A stretch of 64,000 nucleotides of DNA from Amycolatopsis anabasis (GCF_009765355.1 NZ_VTHK01000017.1:122460-186459), one strand, 5' to 3'. Shown: positions 26,479 to 35,944, counted from the first letter of the stretch. Made by a program: numbers and translations. Notes: a model not told the origin generated them from the letters alone.

Positions 26479-28611
26479 TCACCGCAGCGCATTCTCGCCT
26501 GGCGAGGGGCCTGCCTGGATGCGGGACGGTACTTCGCGGGTGGGCTGTGCCAGCCGGTCTTGGAGTGTGGCGTGCCGGAATTGGTAGACAGGTCCTACCG
26601 TGCGCAGGAGGTTTCTGCTCCGGGCGTCTTCCAGGAATGCGATGAGCCGTAGCGGGATCTTGTGCCGGATCGCGAGTTGCACCAAGGCCGCCGCGGTGTC
26701 GATGGCGGCGGAGCCGGGTGCGCTCGCGGCGGTACCCGCGCGTTTGACCATCAAGGTGGTGCCGAGCCCGACGAGCAGCACGACCGGAAGCACAACCGAG
26801 AGTTTGGACGTCAGCCCGGATGCGAGTCCGGGCACGAGCCTGACCGTGAGCGCGGCCAGGAGACCGACCACGAGCGCCAGCACGGGTACGAACACGAGTC
26901 CGGCGTTTCTGTCGTGGCGCCAGACATTCGCCGGCCCGAGCGGGCTTTCCTCAAGCTCGGTATGGCTCACGAGCCCGCGAAGGGCGACACCCGCAAGTCC
27001 GGCGGCGAGCCCGACCGAGAGCCCGGCGGCGAGCCCGGCGGAAAGTCCGGACACGAGACCGGCGGAGAGCCCAGCCAGCAGACCGCCCGAGAGTCCGGAC
27101 GCGAGCCCGAACACGAGATTCTGCGATGCGCTCCGGTAGGTGAGCGGGGCGATCCGTCGTGGCATGACCGGTACTCCCCGCGCGTGCTTGGCGGTGGAGG
27201 CCACGAAGACGGGCGCGAGCCCGAACACGAACCCGATCGCGAGACCAAGCTCGAGCCCGACCGCGAGACCGATCCCCAGCCCGAAGATGAGTTCGTTCGT
27301 GAACACGGTCGCGACGGCGCTCGTGATCAGTCGGGAGCGGTGCGGTGTCCAGGTGGGGATGTGCCACCAGGCGAGGTCCGAGGTGTGTTGTTCGGTGAGC
27401 CGGGTGGCGAGGTAGCGCAGCGTGCGGTGGGCGGTCGTCACGCTGTAGCGGGGAGTGGGATGTCCGGGGCGGGGTGTGTACGCGGCGGTGATGGCGTGGT
27501 CGAGGAGATGGGTTGCGATGGCGGCAGCGGTGGGAAATCGCGCGGTGTCCAGGAGTTCGTCGACCGGATCTGCCGGGTCGTAGACGTCGCGGAGCAGGCT
27601 CAGGGCGAGCGGGGTGGTCAGGGCTTCCGATAATGCGCTGGCCGGTCGACGGTGTTCCGCTACCCCCGCGAGGTGATCGCAGATCGTCTGCCAGGGCGCT
27701 GGTGGCGGGTGGACCAGCGGTTGGCGGAGATAGGTGGCGGCGTCGGTGGGGTGCACGGGTCGCAGTTCCACCGCGACGGCGCCGGCCAGGGGACGGTGGC
27801 CGGCCGCGGCGACCGCTTCCGCGGTGCGGGTGAGCAAGACCAGGCGAAACGGGGCGTCCGCCAACGCTTCGAGGACGCCAGGCCGAACGGACTCGGGGAT
27901 TTCGTCCAGGCCGTCGAGGAACCCGGCCACGCGGCCGGCGGCCAGCAAGCCTGTTGCTGCGTGACGACCAGCGCGGCCGCGGAACATCGGATAGGTCTCG
28001 GCGAGTTTGCCGGCCATCCAGTCGGTGACGGATTCGCCGCGACCGGGGTGCCAGCCGTGCAGGGTGAACAGCACCGGCACTGGAATCCGCGCTTGCTCGT
28101 CCGGCGTGGCCTGCGCTCGGTATCGCAGTGCGTCCAGCAGCAGGAGAATCGCGGCGGTGCTTTTGCCCGACCCCGGTTTCCCGATCAGCAGTAGCCGCCC
28201 CGATGGCAACCCCCCGTAGATCCGGTGCAACGCGTCTTGAGCGCCCGCACGCGGTTCGCCGCTGCCGACGGCGGTCAGTCCGGGCAGTGGATCGAACCGC
28301 GGGTACGTGGCGGCCGATTCCGGGCCGGCCACCGGCGCTGTCGAGCGGCGCCACCGGATCGGCAACGGAGCGGGATGCAGCAACCGCCGTTCGTTGGCCG
28401 CGGCCGTCCACTGATTCCAGGATGCCGTGGCCAGCAGGCGCAACTTCTCGTCTGACGGCGGTGCCGGTGCGGGCGCGACAACCGAGACATGATGGATCGA
28501 ACCCGCCTGCACGACCGCGCCTGTCACCGAGCCATGGACCTCGTTGTCGACCGTAGCGGCCGAATCAGCTCGTCGCTGCTCGCTTCCGGACCTCTCGCGT
28601 TCTGTCGTCAC
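26479..28611 (-). CDS. NACHT-type STAND NTPase with Gly-Leu-rich membrane tail
   Basis: 710 aa. Near the N-terminus (22-37) is the motif DNEVHGSVTGAVVQAG, seen in many actinobacterial STAND/conflict-type proteins. The NACHT module has Walker A GKPGSGKST (134-142) and Walker B LDGLDE (about 222-227). After a helical region, residues ~440-640 form repeated hydrophobic segments built from GL/AGL/SGL units, predicted to span the membrane several times. I chose the GTG at 28611 behind GAGGG; 33 further upstream residues look non-coding. It is probably a sensor or defence ATPase; its ligand and output are unknown. Confidence 0.82.
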   Translation of the reverse strand: MTTERERSGSEQRRADSAATVDNEVHGSVTGAVVQAGSIHHVSVVAPAPAPPSDEKLRLLATASWNQWTAAANERRLLHPAPLPIRWRRSTAPVAGPESAATYPRFDPLPGLTAVGSGEPRAGAQDALHRIYGGLPSGRLLLIGKPGSGKSTAAILLLLDALRYRAQATPDEQARIPVPVLFTLHGWHPGRGESVTDWMAGKLAETYPMFRGRAGRHAATGLLAAGRVAGFLDGLDEIPESVRPGVLEALADAPFRLVLLTRTAEAVAAAGHRPLAGAVAVELRPVHPTDAATYLRQPLVHPPPAPWQTICDHLAGVAEHRRPASALSEALTTPLALSLLRDVYDPADPVDELLDTARFPTAAAIATHLLDHAITAAYTPRPGHPTPRYSVTTAHRTLRYLATRLTEQHTSDLAWWHIPTWTPHRSRLITSAVATVFTNELIFGLGIGLAVGLELGLAIGFVFGLAPVFVASTAKHARGVPVMPRRIAPLTYRSASQNLVFGLASGLSGGLLAGLSAGLVSGLSAGLAAGLSVGLAAGLAGVALRGLVSHTELEESPLGPANVWRHDRNAGLVFVPVLALVVGLLAALTVRLVPGLASGLTSKLSVVLPVVLLVGLGTTLMVKRAGTAASAPGSAAIDTAAALVQLAIRHKIPLRLIAFLEDARSRNLLRTVGPVYQFRHATLQDRLAQPTREVPSRIQAGPSPGENALR

Positions 28612-28918
28612 AGCACCCTCACAAAGACGACGGGCACTCACGGTAACAAGTTGATCACTGGTTTGTCGGGCGATTCCGGAAATGCAGCGTCTCTCGCGCT
28701 GAACGGACAACCACCGGCGGCCGGGCCGGTGGCGGAGCCGCTGGCCATGCAGCCCTATCGGTGTGCGCTGCCGCCTCCACGTGGGTGGCGGGAGAAATGA
28801 CCTTGCGGTCGAGCTTCACCGGCGTGACCTTCGTGCGGACACCCGCAGCGGGACCGTTGCAGGCGTCCTGGAAGCGGTGTTACGGCGCGGATCGTCCAGC
28901 GCTGGCTACTGTGGACTC

Positions 28919-29434
28919 ATGCGTGAAACGCCCGAAGAACTCAACGAGCTCCAAGCCCTGCTCGATGCCTCCTTGGCTCGCTCGACCGCTCACCTGCGTT
29001 CGGTCGTCACCGGGCAAACCCTGACCGCGAAGCAGCTCACCGAGATCCTGGACGGCATGTGCACCCTCGCCCTGTCCACCGTGACGGCGAAGGGGGAGCC
29101 GCGGATCAGCGGCGTGGACGGGCACTTCCTGCATGGCAAGTGGTACTTCGGCACGGCCCGCGGCGCCGCCAAGGCCCGCCACCTCGCCGCCCGTCCCGCC
29201 GCCAGCGTCGCGCACATGCGTGGCGGGGATCTGGGCGTGTTCACGCACGGCACGGTGGAAATCCTCAATCCCGAGGGCGCCGAGCCGGCCGCGGAGTGGC
29301 CAGAGCTGCTCGCATATTTCAAAGGCTTCTACGGTGAGGACGCGTTCGAGTGGGACGCGGAGGTGGTCTACTACCGGCTGCGCCCGCACTGGATGACCGT
29401 CGTGGCCACCGGCACCGCCAACCTCACCGGGTAG
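28919..29434 (+). CDS. Pyridoxamine 5'-phosphate oxidase-fold protein
   Basis: 171 aa. The segment LALSTVTAKGEPRISGVDGHFLHGKWYFGT, quoted for its STV-x-GxPRI and WYFGT elements, is the flavin-binding split barrel of the PPOX family. Members bind FMN, F420 or haem; the cofactor is uncertain. The ATG at 28919 lies 6 nt after TACTGT, so it is probably leaderless; the longer frame upstream is not supported. Confidence 0.8.
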   Translation: MRETPEELNELQALLDASLARSTAHLRSVVTGQTLTAKQLTEILDGMCTLALSTVTAKGEPRISGVDGHFLHGKWYFGTARGAAKARHLAARPAASVAHMRGGDLGVFTHGTVEILNPEGAEPAAEWPELLAYFKGFYGEDAFEWDAEVVYYRLRPHWMTVVATGTANLTG

Positions 29435-29677
29435 TAGCGCGAAATTCACCTGGGACGGTCTCTGGCAGCAATCCTGTCGTACCGGTAGCCAAGCAGAAGA
29501 AAACCGCGGAGGAATCGAGCGAAGCTTCTCGACGCACACGATGCCCGCGTCGAAGCCTGCCCCAGGCCCTGGCGCCCCGCTTTTCTGTTCGAGTCCATCG
29601 AGTGGCCCGACGCTCTACCGCGAACTGGCGGCGACGCAGTTGTTAGTGTCCGAAGTGGAACCAGAGAAGGCAGGCTG

Positions 29678-30199
29678 ATGGGTCTCATCCGAACCAGTGT
29701 CGTCGAGGACGCGTTCTTCGGAGAAATGGAAATCCTGACCGACGACCACCGCGGCACCGTCGAGGTCTCCGGACCCAGCGTTCCCACGGTCGTCATCCGA
29801 CGGATCCCCGGCGGGCAGGTCGACCGGTTCGTGCCCATCGGCTCCCGCCGACCGGAAGACCTCACCATGACCGTCGACACGGCGACCGTGGAGATCGTGC
29901 CGGGGCCGGGCAAGTGGACACGCGGCTCGTACCGGGTCCGGGTCACCACCCCGGAAGCGGACTACTTGTTCAAACCCAACTCGATCGCCACCACCGGGCT
30001 GGTGCGCAACGGAACAAAGCTCGCCGACTTCTCCATGGACGACGACGAAGGCGACTTCATCGTCTACTGGATTCAGGAACGGCGCAACGTGCTCCCAGCC
30101 GACGCCGCGATCGGCTACGCCCTCTCCGTGGCCTTCCGCACCGGCGCGATGGGATTCTTCTCCCTGCTCACGAGAGGCGCGGAAGCACTACCCCAATAA
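29678..30199 (+). CDS. Conserved hypothetical protein
   Basis: 173 aa, no signal peptide, mostly beta-strand-like sequence (TVEVSGPSVPTVVIRRIPGG; TVEIVPGPGKWTRGSYRVRVTT), ending in a helix with GYALSVAFRTGAMGFFSLL that is moderately hydrophobic. I do not recognise a family with certainty; the pattern of strands followed by DADYLFKPNS resembles LURP/tubby-like folds, but that is a guess. GAAGG precedes the ATG. Confidence 0.7.
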   Translation: MGLIRTSVVEDAFFGEMEILTDDHRGTVEVSGPSVPTVVIRRIPGGQVDRFVPIGSRRPEDLTMTVDTATVEIVPGPGKWTRGSYRVRVTTPEADYLFKPNSIATTGLVRNGTKLADFSMDDDEGDFIVYWIQERRNVLPADAAIGYALSVAFRTGAMGFFSLLTRGAEALPQ

Positions 30200-30360
30200 C
30201 CGCGCGGCCCCGGCGGCTCCGCCGCTGACCGGCGATCACACGCCCTGAGCGATCAGACACCCGATAGGGAGCAGTCGGCCTCAGCCAAGTCGCAGGCAGT
30301 AGGACGTCTGTTGGGCGGTGAGAAGCTGTGTGGCCGGGCTTGGCGTGCTGTGCTGTGTGC

Positions 30361-31137
30361 CTACTGGTCGGGGATGGTGATTCCCGCGTCGCGGAGGTGG
30401 GCCTCGATACGGCTGGTCAGGCGTGCCCATGAGGGTGCCTGTTCCTGCCGGTGGTGGTTGACCAGGCCGTAGCGGGTGGCGCCGGGGCGGGTGCGAAGCT
30501 CGGGCGGGATTTCCAGGAGTTGGGGGTGCTCGAGCAGGTACTGGGCCGCGGCTGCGGCGAGGTCGTCGATGCGGGGGTCGTCGGGCTCCCACTCGGCGAC
30601 CCGCCAGCACCGCTTGATCAGATCGACATATCGGGGGTCGGCGAACGCGACCTCGAGCCGCCGGAGGTAGTCGTCGAAGACGTCCGGGAGGAGTGCCTTG
30701 GCCAGCACCAGGCCCTCGCGGAAGATGCCGACGGTTTCGGTGCCGAAGTCGAGCCGGCGGAGGGTGTCGAGCAGGGCGCAGGCTCGATCGGGGAGCAGTG
30801 CTCGCTCACCGCTGCCGAGCCGGTTCAGGGTCTCGCGCCGGGCGGTCAGTTCCGCGATGTGGTCGGCGAGTTGACGGTCGACCTCGGCGATGGTGGCCGC
30901 GAACCGGTCGGGTTCGGCGGCGAGCAGTTCCGGGATGTCGGCCAACGGGAGGCCGGCCCGGGCCAGGGTTCTGGCCTGGACGAGCTGCAACAGTTCCGCG
31001 GATCCGTACCGCCGGTACCCGGACTGGTCGCGAGGTGGTTCGTCGACCAGTCCGAGGCGGTGGTAGTGGCGCACGGTCTTCGTCGTGACACCGGCGAACG
31101 ACGCGGCCTGTCCGATGGTGAGCCCGTGACCTGTCAT
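30361..31137 (-). CDS. MerR-family transcriptional regulator
   Basis: 258 aa. The N-terminal winged helix reads LTIGQAASFAGVTTKTVRHY followed by SGYRRYGSAE, a clear MerR DNA-binding domain. A dimerisation helix spans about 85-115, then a C-terminal effector domain of ~140 residues without the cysteines of metal sensors. The gene is the second of an operon: its ATG overlaps the hydrolase stop (ATGA). It probably controls the MerR-type operator upstream of that hydrolase. Confidence 0.92.
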   Translation of the reverse strand: MTGHGLTIGQAASFAGVTTKTVRHYHRLGLVDEPPRDQSGYRRYGSAELLQLVQARTLARAGLPLADIPELLAAEPDRFAATIAEVDRQLADHIAELTARRETLNRLGSGERALLPDRACALLDTLRRLDFGTETVGIFREGLVLAKALLPDVFDDYLRRLEVAFADPRYVDLIKRCWRVAEWEPDDPRIDDLAAAAAQYLLEHPQLLEIPPELRTRPGATRYGLVNHHRQEQAPSWARLTSRIEAHLRDAGITIPDQ

Positions 31138-31943
31138 GTTCCTGTTCGGTGTCCTCGATCGGCGGCGGTGTCGCGGATAGCGCCCGCCACGGTCCGGAAG
31201 TCCTTCCGCAGGATTGTGACGTGGTTGCTCGGGACGGTCGCGTGGAGTCGGACGTCGGGGTTGCGGGCGAGGACCGGGTCGAGTGTGGCGCGCATGCGGG
31301 CGAACTCCGAATCAGTGCCTCCAACGCTCGAGCCCGAGGCGGCGATGAACCGTACCGGACAGGTCACCGCGTCGTAGCGACCGTCGAGAGCGCCCATGAC
31401 CTCGTTGGCCTCGATACTGACCTCGGCATGCTCCTCGGCGGACATCCAGCCCGCCATGCCCAGTCGGCGCAGGACCGGGTACGTCCACCGCATCCGGCGG
31501 AACTGGCGGCGGATCTGCGTTCGCGCGTCGTCGTCGACCCAGGCGTAGGGGTAGCCGCCGTCGACCAGGACCAGGCCGTGCGTGCGGGAGGGACGCTGCG
31601 CCGCCCAATGCAACGCGACAGCCGCCCCGTACGACCAGCCCACCAGGATCGGCCGGTCGACCTCGGTGGCGTCCAGCACGGCACCGAGGTCGCGCACGGC
31701 TGCGTCGAACGAGTAGTCCGAGGACCTCCGGGACCGACCCCGGCCGCGCATGTCGAACGTGATGTGCCGCCACGATGCCCCCAGGTCGGTGATGACGCGA
31801 CGCCACGCACGCTGACTGCTGAAAGCGCCGTTCACGTACACCACCGGTTGCCCGGCCCCACCGCCGTCGGTCATGGCCAGCGCCGTGTCGTCCACCCGCA
31901 GCATGTCCGTGCGAGCGGGCCGTGTCGTCTCGAAATGATTCAC
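31134..31943 (-). CDS. Alpha/beta hydrolase
   Basis: 269 aa. VVYVNGAFSS is the oxyanion loop, and the nucleophile is S104 in GWSYG. LVDGGYPYAW follows, and the catalytic histidine is in SNHVTIL near the end. No signal peptide. The GTG at 31943 (VNHFETT) begins 6 nt after the -10 box CATGCT, so translation is probably leaderless. Cotranscribed with the merR gene. The substrate is unknown; regulation by MerR suggests a response to a small toxic or signalling molecule. Confidence 0.85.
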   Translation of the reverse strand: MNHFETTRPARTDMLRVDDTALAMTDGGGAGQPVVYVNGAFSSQRAWRRVITDLGASWRHITFDMRGRGRSRRSSDYSFDAAVRDLGAVLDATEVDRPILVGWSYGAAVALHWAAQRPSRTHGLVLVDGGYPYAWVDDDARTQIRRQFRRMRWTYPVLRRLGMAGWMSAEEHAEVSIEANEVMGALDGRYDAVTCPVRFIAASGSSVGGTDSEFARMRATLDPVLARNPDVRLHATVPSNHVTILRKDFRTVAGAIRDTAADRGHRTGT

Positions 31944-31946
31944 CCG

Positions 31947-31982
31947 GCCAGCATGCGACCTTGCCCCAGGGGCAAGGTCAAA
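31947..31982 (-). promoter_or_regulatory. MerR-type operator-promoter
   Basis: On the minus strand TTGACC and CATGCT are separated by 20 nt, the overlong spacer typical of MerR targets. The spacer holds a perfect 11+1+11 palindrome at 31957-31979, GACCTTGCCCC and its complement. MerR proteins activate such promoters by untwisting the spacer, so the merR gene in this operon is probably autoregulated. Confidence 0.88.
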
Positions 31983-32062
31983 CCGAGTGCCTGTGCGGCC
32001 TTTGCCGATCTGTACGGCATGCTTTCCCCAGCACTGCCGACGTTGATCACGGGGGTTCACGA

Positions 32063-34039
32063 GTGAACACGGACGCGGACTACGTGGTGCCCGCCGAGGT
32101 CACCAGCCCGGTGCCACCGAAAGGGCAGGGCAGCGGCTTCGGCAGGTGGATGCTGCAACACCGGGTGTCGATGCCGGGGCCCGAGGCGGACGAGCCGCAC
32201 AAGCCGCAGGCGTGGTGGAAGGTCATGTGCCTGACCGGCGTCGACTACTTCTCCTCGCTCGCCTACATCCCGGCGATCGCCGCCCTGGCCGCGGGGGCGA
32301 TCTCCCCGTTCGCGACGCTGTTGATCGTGGCGCTCACCCTGTTCGGCATGCTTCCCGCGTACCGGCGCGTGGCCAAGGAGAGCCCGCATGGCCAGGGGTC
32401 GGTGGCGATGCTGGAGAAGCTGCTGCCGTTCTGGTGGGGCAAGCTGCTCGTGCTCGCCCTGCTCGGGTTCGTCGCGACGGCGTGGATCGTCACGATCACG
32501 CTGTCGGCCTCCGACGCGTCGGTGCATCTGGTCGAGAATCCGGTGTTCCCGGCGTTCCTGCATGGCCACGAGGTCCTGATCACCGTGGTCCTGCTGCTCA
32601 TCCTCGGCGCGGTGTTCTTGCTCGGGTTCAGCGAGGCCGTCGCGGTGGCGATCCCGCTGGTGGCGCTGTTCCTCCTGGCCAACGCGACCGTCGTGGTCGT
32701 CAGCCTGGTCGACGTGTTCGGCTCCTCCGATGCGTTGTCCCGCTGGACCGACTCGCTGACCGCCGGCGGTCTCGGCTTCGGCGGCCTGGTGTGGCCGGCC
32801 ATCGCGGCGTTCCCCCTGCTCGCGCTCGGCCTGTCCGGGTTCGAGACCGGCGTGAGCATGATGCCGCTGGTGGCCGCGCGCGGCCAGACCCCGCGGGAGC
32901 GGCTCGCGTCGCGGATCAAGAACTCGAAGAAACTGCTCACCATCGCCGCGCTGATCATGTCGTGTTACCTGATCGCGACCAGCTTCATCACCACGGTGCT
33001 CATCCCGGCCAAGGAATTCCAGCCCGGCGGGGCGGCCAACGGCAGGGCCATGGCCTACCTGGCGCACCAGGAGTTGGGCGGCGGATTCGGCACGGTGTAT
33101 GACATCAGCACGATCCTGATCCTGTGGTTCGCCGGGGCGTCGGCCATGGCCGGGTTGATCAACATCGTGCCGCGGTACCTCCCCGCGTACGGCATGGCGC
33201 CGGAGTGGAGCCGCGCGGTGCGACCGGTGGTGCTGGTGTACACCGCCATCACGGTGCTGATCACCATCGCGTTCGAGGCGGATCCGAACGAGCAGGCCGG
33301 CGCCTATGCCACCGGCGTGCTGGCGATGATGGTGTCCGCCGCGTTCGCGGTGACCGTGTCCGCGCTGCGGCACGGCCAGCGCCGCGCCGCGATCGGGTTC
33401 CTGGTCGTCACGCTGGTGCTGGGCTACGCGATCGTCGCGAACATCATCAAGCACCCGGACGGCATCGCCATCTCGGCGGCGTTCATCGCCGGGATCGTGG
33501 TGATCTCGCTGATCTCCCGAGTGTCGCGGACCACCGAGCTGCGGGCGGAGAAGATCGAATTCGACGAGACCGCCCGCCGGTACGTCACCGACTCGATCAA
33601 CCACGACGGCAGGCTCACCATCATCGCCAACAAACGGCAGGCCGGTGACAAGGCGGAGTACGACGCCAAGGAGATCGAGCAACGCGGCATGAACCCGGTC
33701 CCCGGAGCCGCGGACATCCTGTTCCTCGAGATCGACATCAGCGACCCGTCCGAGTTCAGCGGCGCCCTGCGGGTGCGCGGCGTCGAAGTAGACGGCCACC
33801 GGATCCTGCGCGCGGACAGCCCAGCGGTGCCCAACGCGCTCGCCGCGATCCTGCTGGCGCTGCGGGACAGCACCGGCACCAGGCCGCACTGCCATTTCGA
33901 ATGGACCGAGGGCAGCCCGCTCTACCACATGTTCCGGTACCTGGTACTCGGCCAGGGCGACACACCGCCGGTGGTCCGCGAAATCATCCGCAAGATCGAG
34001 CCCAACCCCGAACAACGCCCCCGAATCCACGTCGGCTGA
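32063..34039 (+). CDS. APC-superfamily permease, KimA/Kup-like
   Basis: 658 aa. About 12 membrane segments from residue 60 to 490, starting with KVMCLTGVDYFSSLAYIPAIAA, key residues TGVDYFSSLAY. A soluble C-terminal domain of ~165 residues follows (TELRAEKIEFDETARRYV onward). The layout and size match KimA-type potassium importers and related APC amino-acid transporters; substrate is not proven. The GTG start follows GGGGG by about 7 nt. It stands alone, divergent from the hydrolase-merR operon. Confidence 0.8.
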   Translation: MNTDADYVVPAEVTSPVPPKGQGSGFGRWMLQHRVSMPGPEADEPHKPQAWWKVMCLTGVDYFSSLAYIPAIAALAAGAISPFATLLIVALTLFGMLPAYRRVAKESPHGQGSVAMLEKLLPFWWGKLLVLALLGFVATAWIVTITLSASDASVHLVENPVFPAFLHGHEVLITVVLLLILGAVFLLGFSEAVAVAIPLVALFLLANATVVVVSLVDVFGSSDALSRWTDSLTAGGLGFGGLVWPAIAAFPLLALGLSGFETGVSMMPLVAARGQTPRERLASRIKNSKKLLTIAALIMSCYLIATSFITTVLIPAKEFQPGGAANGRAMAYLAHQELGGGFGTVYDISTILILWFAGASAMAGLINIVPRYLPAYGMAPEWSRAVRPVVLVYTAITVLITIAFEADPNEQAGAYATGVLAMMVSAAFAVTVSALRHGQRRAAIGFLVVTLVLGYAIVANIIKHPDGIAISAAFIAGIVVISLISRVSRTTELRAEKIEFDETARRYVTDSINHDGRLTIIANKRQAGDKAEYDAKEIEQRGMNPVPGAADILFLEIDISDPSEFSGALRVRGVEVDGHRILRADSPAVPNALAAILLALRDSTGTRPHCHFEWTEGSPLYHMFRYLVLGQGDTPPVVREIIRKIEPNPEQRPRIHVG

Positions 34040-34125
34040 CCAATCCGCGAATAACCCCGGAACCCGGAGCAAAACGGAGCCATCACGGTTGACTGATCAT
34101 CCGTGCTCTGGCGGAGCGCATTCGA

Positions 34126-34299
34126 TCACAGGTTGCGTTCTCGTCGTACCGTACGCACGGTTGGTCGCCTACGCCGACCGAGTACGACACCGATCACGGC
34201 CAGGAGCGCGAAGCCGAACGGTAGCGCGATCTCGATGTGTCCACGGGCCATGTTACCGAAGAAGCCAATGAGAAGAGCGATCGAAATCGGTGCCCACAT
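34126..34299 (-). CDS. Small membrane protein (57 aa)
   Basis: MWAPISIALL, then two hydrophobic stretches around GFFGNMARGHIEIALPFGFALLAVIG, key residues GHIEIALP, then an Arg-rich tail RRRRPTVRTVRR. Two short membrane helices or a hairpin are likely. GGAG lies upstream of the ATG. The family is unrecognised. The rest of 34,040-34,578 shows no other supported gene. Confidence 0.5.
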   Translation of the reverse strand: MWAPISIALLIGFFGNMARGHIEIALPFGFALLAVIGVVLGRRRRPTVRTVRRERNL

Positions 34300-34578
34300 A
34301 GATGACTCCGGTAATAATGGATGGCGGTTTCTTGTCGTGGTCGGAGGTGCATGCTCCACTCTCCGGGCACGCCGGCAGGAAAACCAGTGCTGATCAGTTG
34401 ACAATCGAAGGAAATGACAGAGAAGGCGGTCAGTGTGAACGCGGGCGGGGTGCCATGCCGGAACCGGTAGTGTGCCGGTTTGTTTCCTGAAACTCTCAAC
34501 GGATCACCACTCGCGGCCCGGGTTGGCTGCGGTGATACTTGGGTGGCCTGGCACCATTTTCCGTGAGGGAGAACTCGC

Positions 34579-35055
34579 GTGTCATGTCGAATCAAGCTGG
34601 ACGAGCCTCCTCGACCTCGTGATTCTTTACTGCCGCAGGGCGGCGGGACGCCGGATGAGCCGACCGTGCGTTTGGTGGCGCTCAGCGCCTTGCGTGTCGG
34701 CGAATCGCCGCGTTTCGGGGATGTGGACCGGGATCTCGTCCTCGCGCTCGCGACCGAGGCCGCCGCGGTGCCGCCCATTGTCGTCCACTGGCCCACCATG
34801 CGCGTTGTCGATGGGATCCATCGCCTTCTCGCGGCTCGTGTCCGGGGCGACCAAGCCATGCGGGTGAAATTCTTCAGCGGCACCTTGGATGATGCGTTTG
34901 TGCTCTCGGTCTACTACAACGGCGTCAGTGGTTTTCCGCTCACCGAGGCCGAGCGGCTCGCCGCCGTGGCGCGGATACACCGGACCCACCCCCATTGGCC
35001 GCTGTGGGTGATCCGGGCGTTGGCGGGTCTGCCCGTTTTGTCTTTTCCGGCCTGA
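34579..35055 (+). CDS. ParB-like, StrR-type regulator N-terminal domain (C-terminally truncated)
   Basis: 158 aa. VRLVALSALRVGESPR, PPIVVHWPTMRVVDGIHRLLAARVRG and FPLTEAERLAAVARI(H), key residues PPIVVH and DGxHRLxAA, match the ParB-like domain of StrR/Bbr pathway regulators of antibiotic clusters. Full-length relatives exceed 300 aa and continue into an HTH after a segment like AIAGLS. Here the frame ends in ALAGLPVLSFPA and stops, so the DNA-binding part is missing. Start GTG at 34579. Either a domain-only protein or a decayed regulator. Confidence 0.65.
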   Translation: MSCRIKLDEPPRPRDSLLPQGGGTPDEPTVRLVALSALRVGESPRFGDVDRDLVLALATEAAAVPPIVVHWPTMRVVDGIHRLLAARVRGDQAMRVKFFSGTLDDAFVLSVYYNGVSGFPLTEAERLAAVARIHRTHPHWPLWVIRALAGLPVLSFPA

Positions 35056-35141
35056 TGGACCACCCAGTTCAGTGAACGATCGTGCTGGCGAATATCGCTA
35101 CGCTGTCCTCCAAAGATCGGTGGCTTGGGAGAGGACCGGAC

Positions 35142-35915
35142 ATGCTGTGTTGGCCGCGCCGTGGTTTGCGTGGGGTATTGGTTTATGGCGTGGCGATGGG
35201 GTTCGGGCTCGCCGTCCCGGGGTCGGCCAGTGCTATTACGGGTGGTAGTGAGTTTCCGGTTGAGCGGTTTTCTTCCGTGGTGTACCTGGCGGATTCTTCC
35301 GGTGGGACTTTCTGCGGCGGTGTGCTGGTCGCACCGGCCAAGGTGCTGACCGCCGCGCACTGCACCGAGGATGTGCCGCAACGCGAGGTGCGGGTCGTGG
35401 CCGGGAGGCAGCATCAGCGGGACAGCGATGGTGTTCAGGCGTCGGTGTCCAGCGTGTGGAAGCACCCCGACTACCGCGGTTATGGCACCGGTAGCGATAT
35501 GGCGGTGTTGACCCTCGGCCAGCGGATCCCCTTTCCCGCGGCAGCCGTAGCACAGGACCAGCACCGCGATCTCTACGCCCCCGGCACGGAAGCGACGGTT
35601 TTCGGATGGGGACGGCTGGCCTTGCACGGCGAGCGGTCGGACACCTTGCGGTCGGTGACCGTCCCGGTCACCACCGACCAGGCCTGTTCGGCAGCGTATT
35701 CCGGCTACGATCCGCGCACCATGGTCTGCGCCGGTTACCAGGAGGGCGGCAAGGACTCCTGTGAAGGAGATTCCGGCGGCCCGCTGGTGGTGGGCCACAC
35801 CGTGATCGGGGTCGTCTCCTTCGGTAGTGACAGCGGATGCGGGGCACCCGGTAAGCCCGGCGTCTACACCAGGATTTCGACTTTTGCCGCCGACCTCGCG
35901 AAGCAGATCCGCTGA
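35142..35915 (+). CDS. Secreted trypsin-like serine protease (S1)
   Basis: 257 aa. Signal peptide about 1-30 (PRRGLRG, hydrophobic core, GSASA), mature start ITGG at 32-35, an efficient chymotrypsin-type activation site. Triad H73 (TAAHC), D119 (SDMAVL), S211 (GDSGGP), with D205 giving trypsin specificity. About 6 cysteines. I chose the ATG at 35142 over 35082 because it starts the signal peptide. A second, distinct paralogue of the protease near 4 kb; codon use here is less GC-biased. Confidence 0.92.
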   Translation: MLCWPRRGLRGVLVYGVAMGFGLAVPGSASAITGGSEFPVERFSSVVYLADSSGGTFCGGVLVAPAKVLTAAHCTEDVPQREVRVVAGRQHQRDSDGVQASVSSVWKHPDYRGYGTGSDMAVLTLGQRIPFPAAAVAQDQHRDLYAPGTEATVFGWGRLALHGERSDTLRSVTVPVTTDQACSAAYSGYDPRTMVCAGYQEGGKDSCEGDSGGPLVVGHTVIGVVSFGSDSGCGAPGKPGVYTRISTFAADLAKQIR

Positions 35916-35944
35916 CCGGCCTGGTTCGCGGGCGACTGGGGAAG

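Noticed and set aside
26990..27300. Possible CRISPR or tandem DNA repeat array
   Set aside because: The periodic GAGCCCG/GAGTCCG units encode Gly-Leu repeats of the NACHT protein on the minus strand. They vary in length and have no spacer structure.
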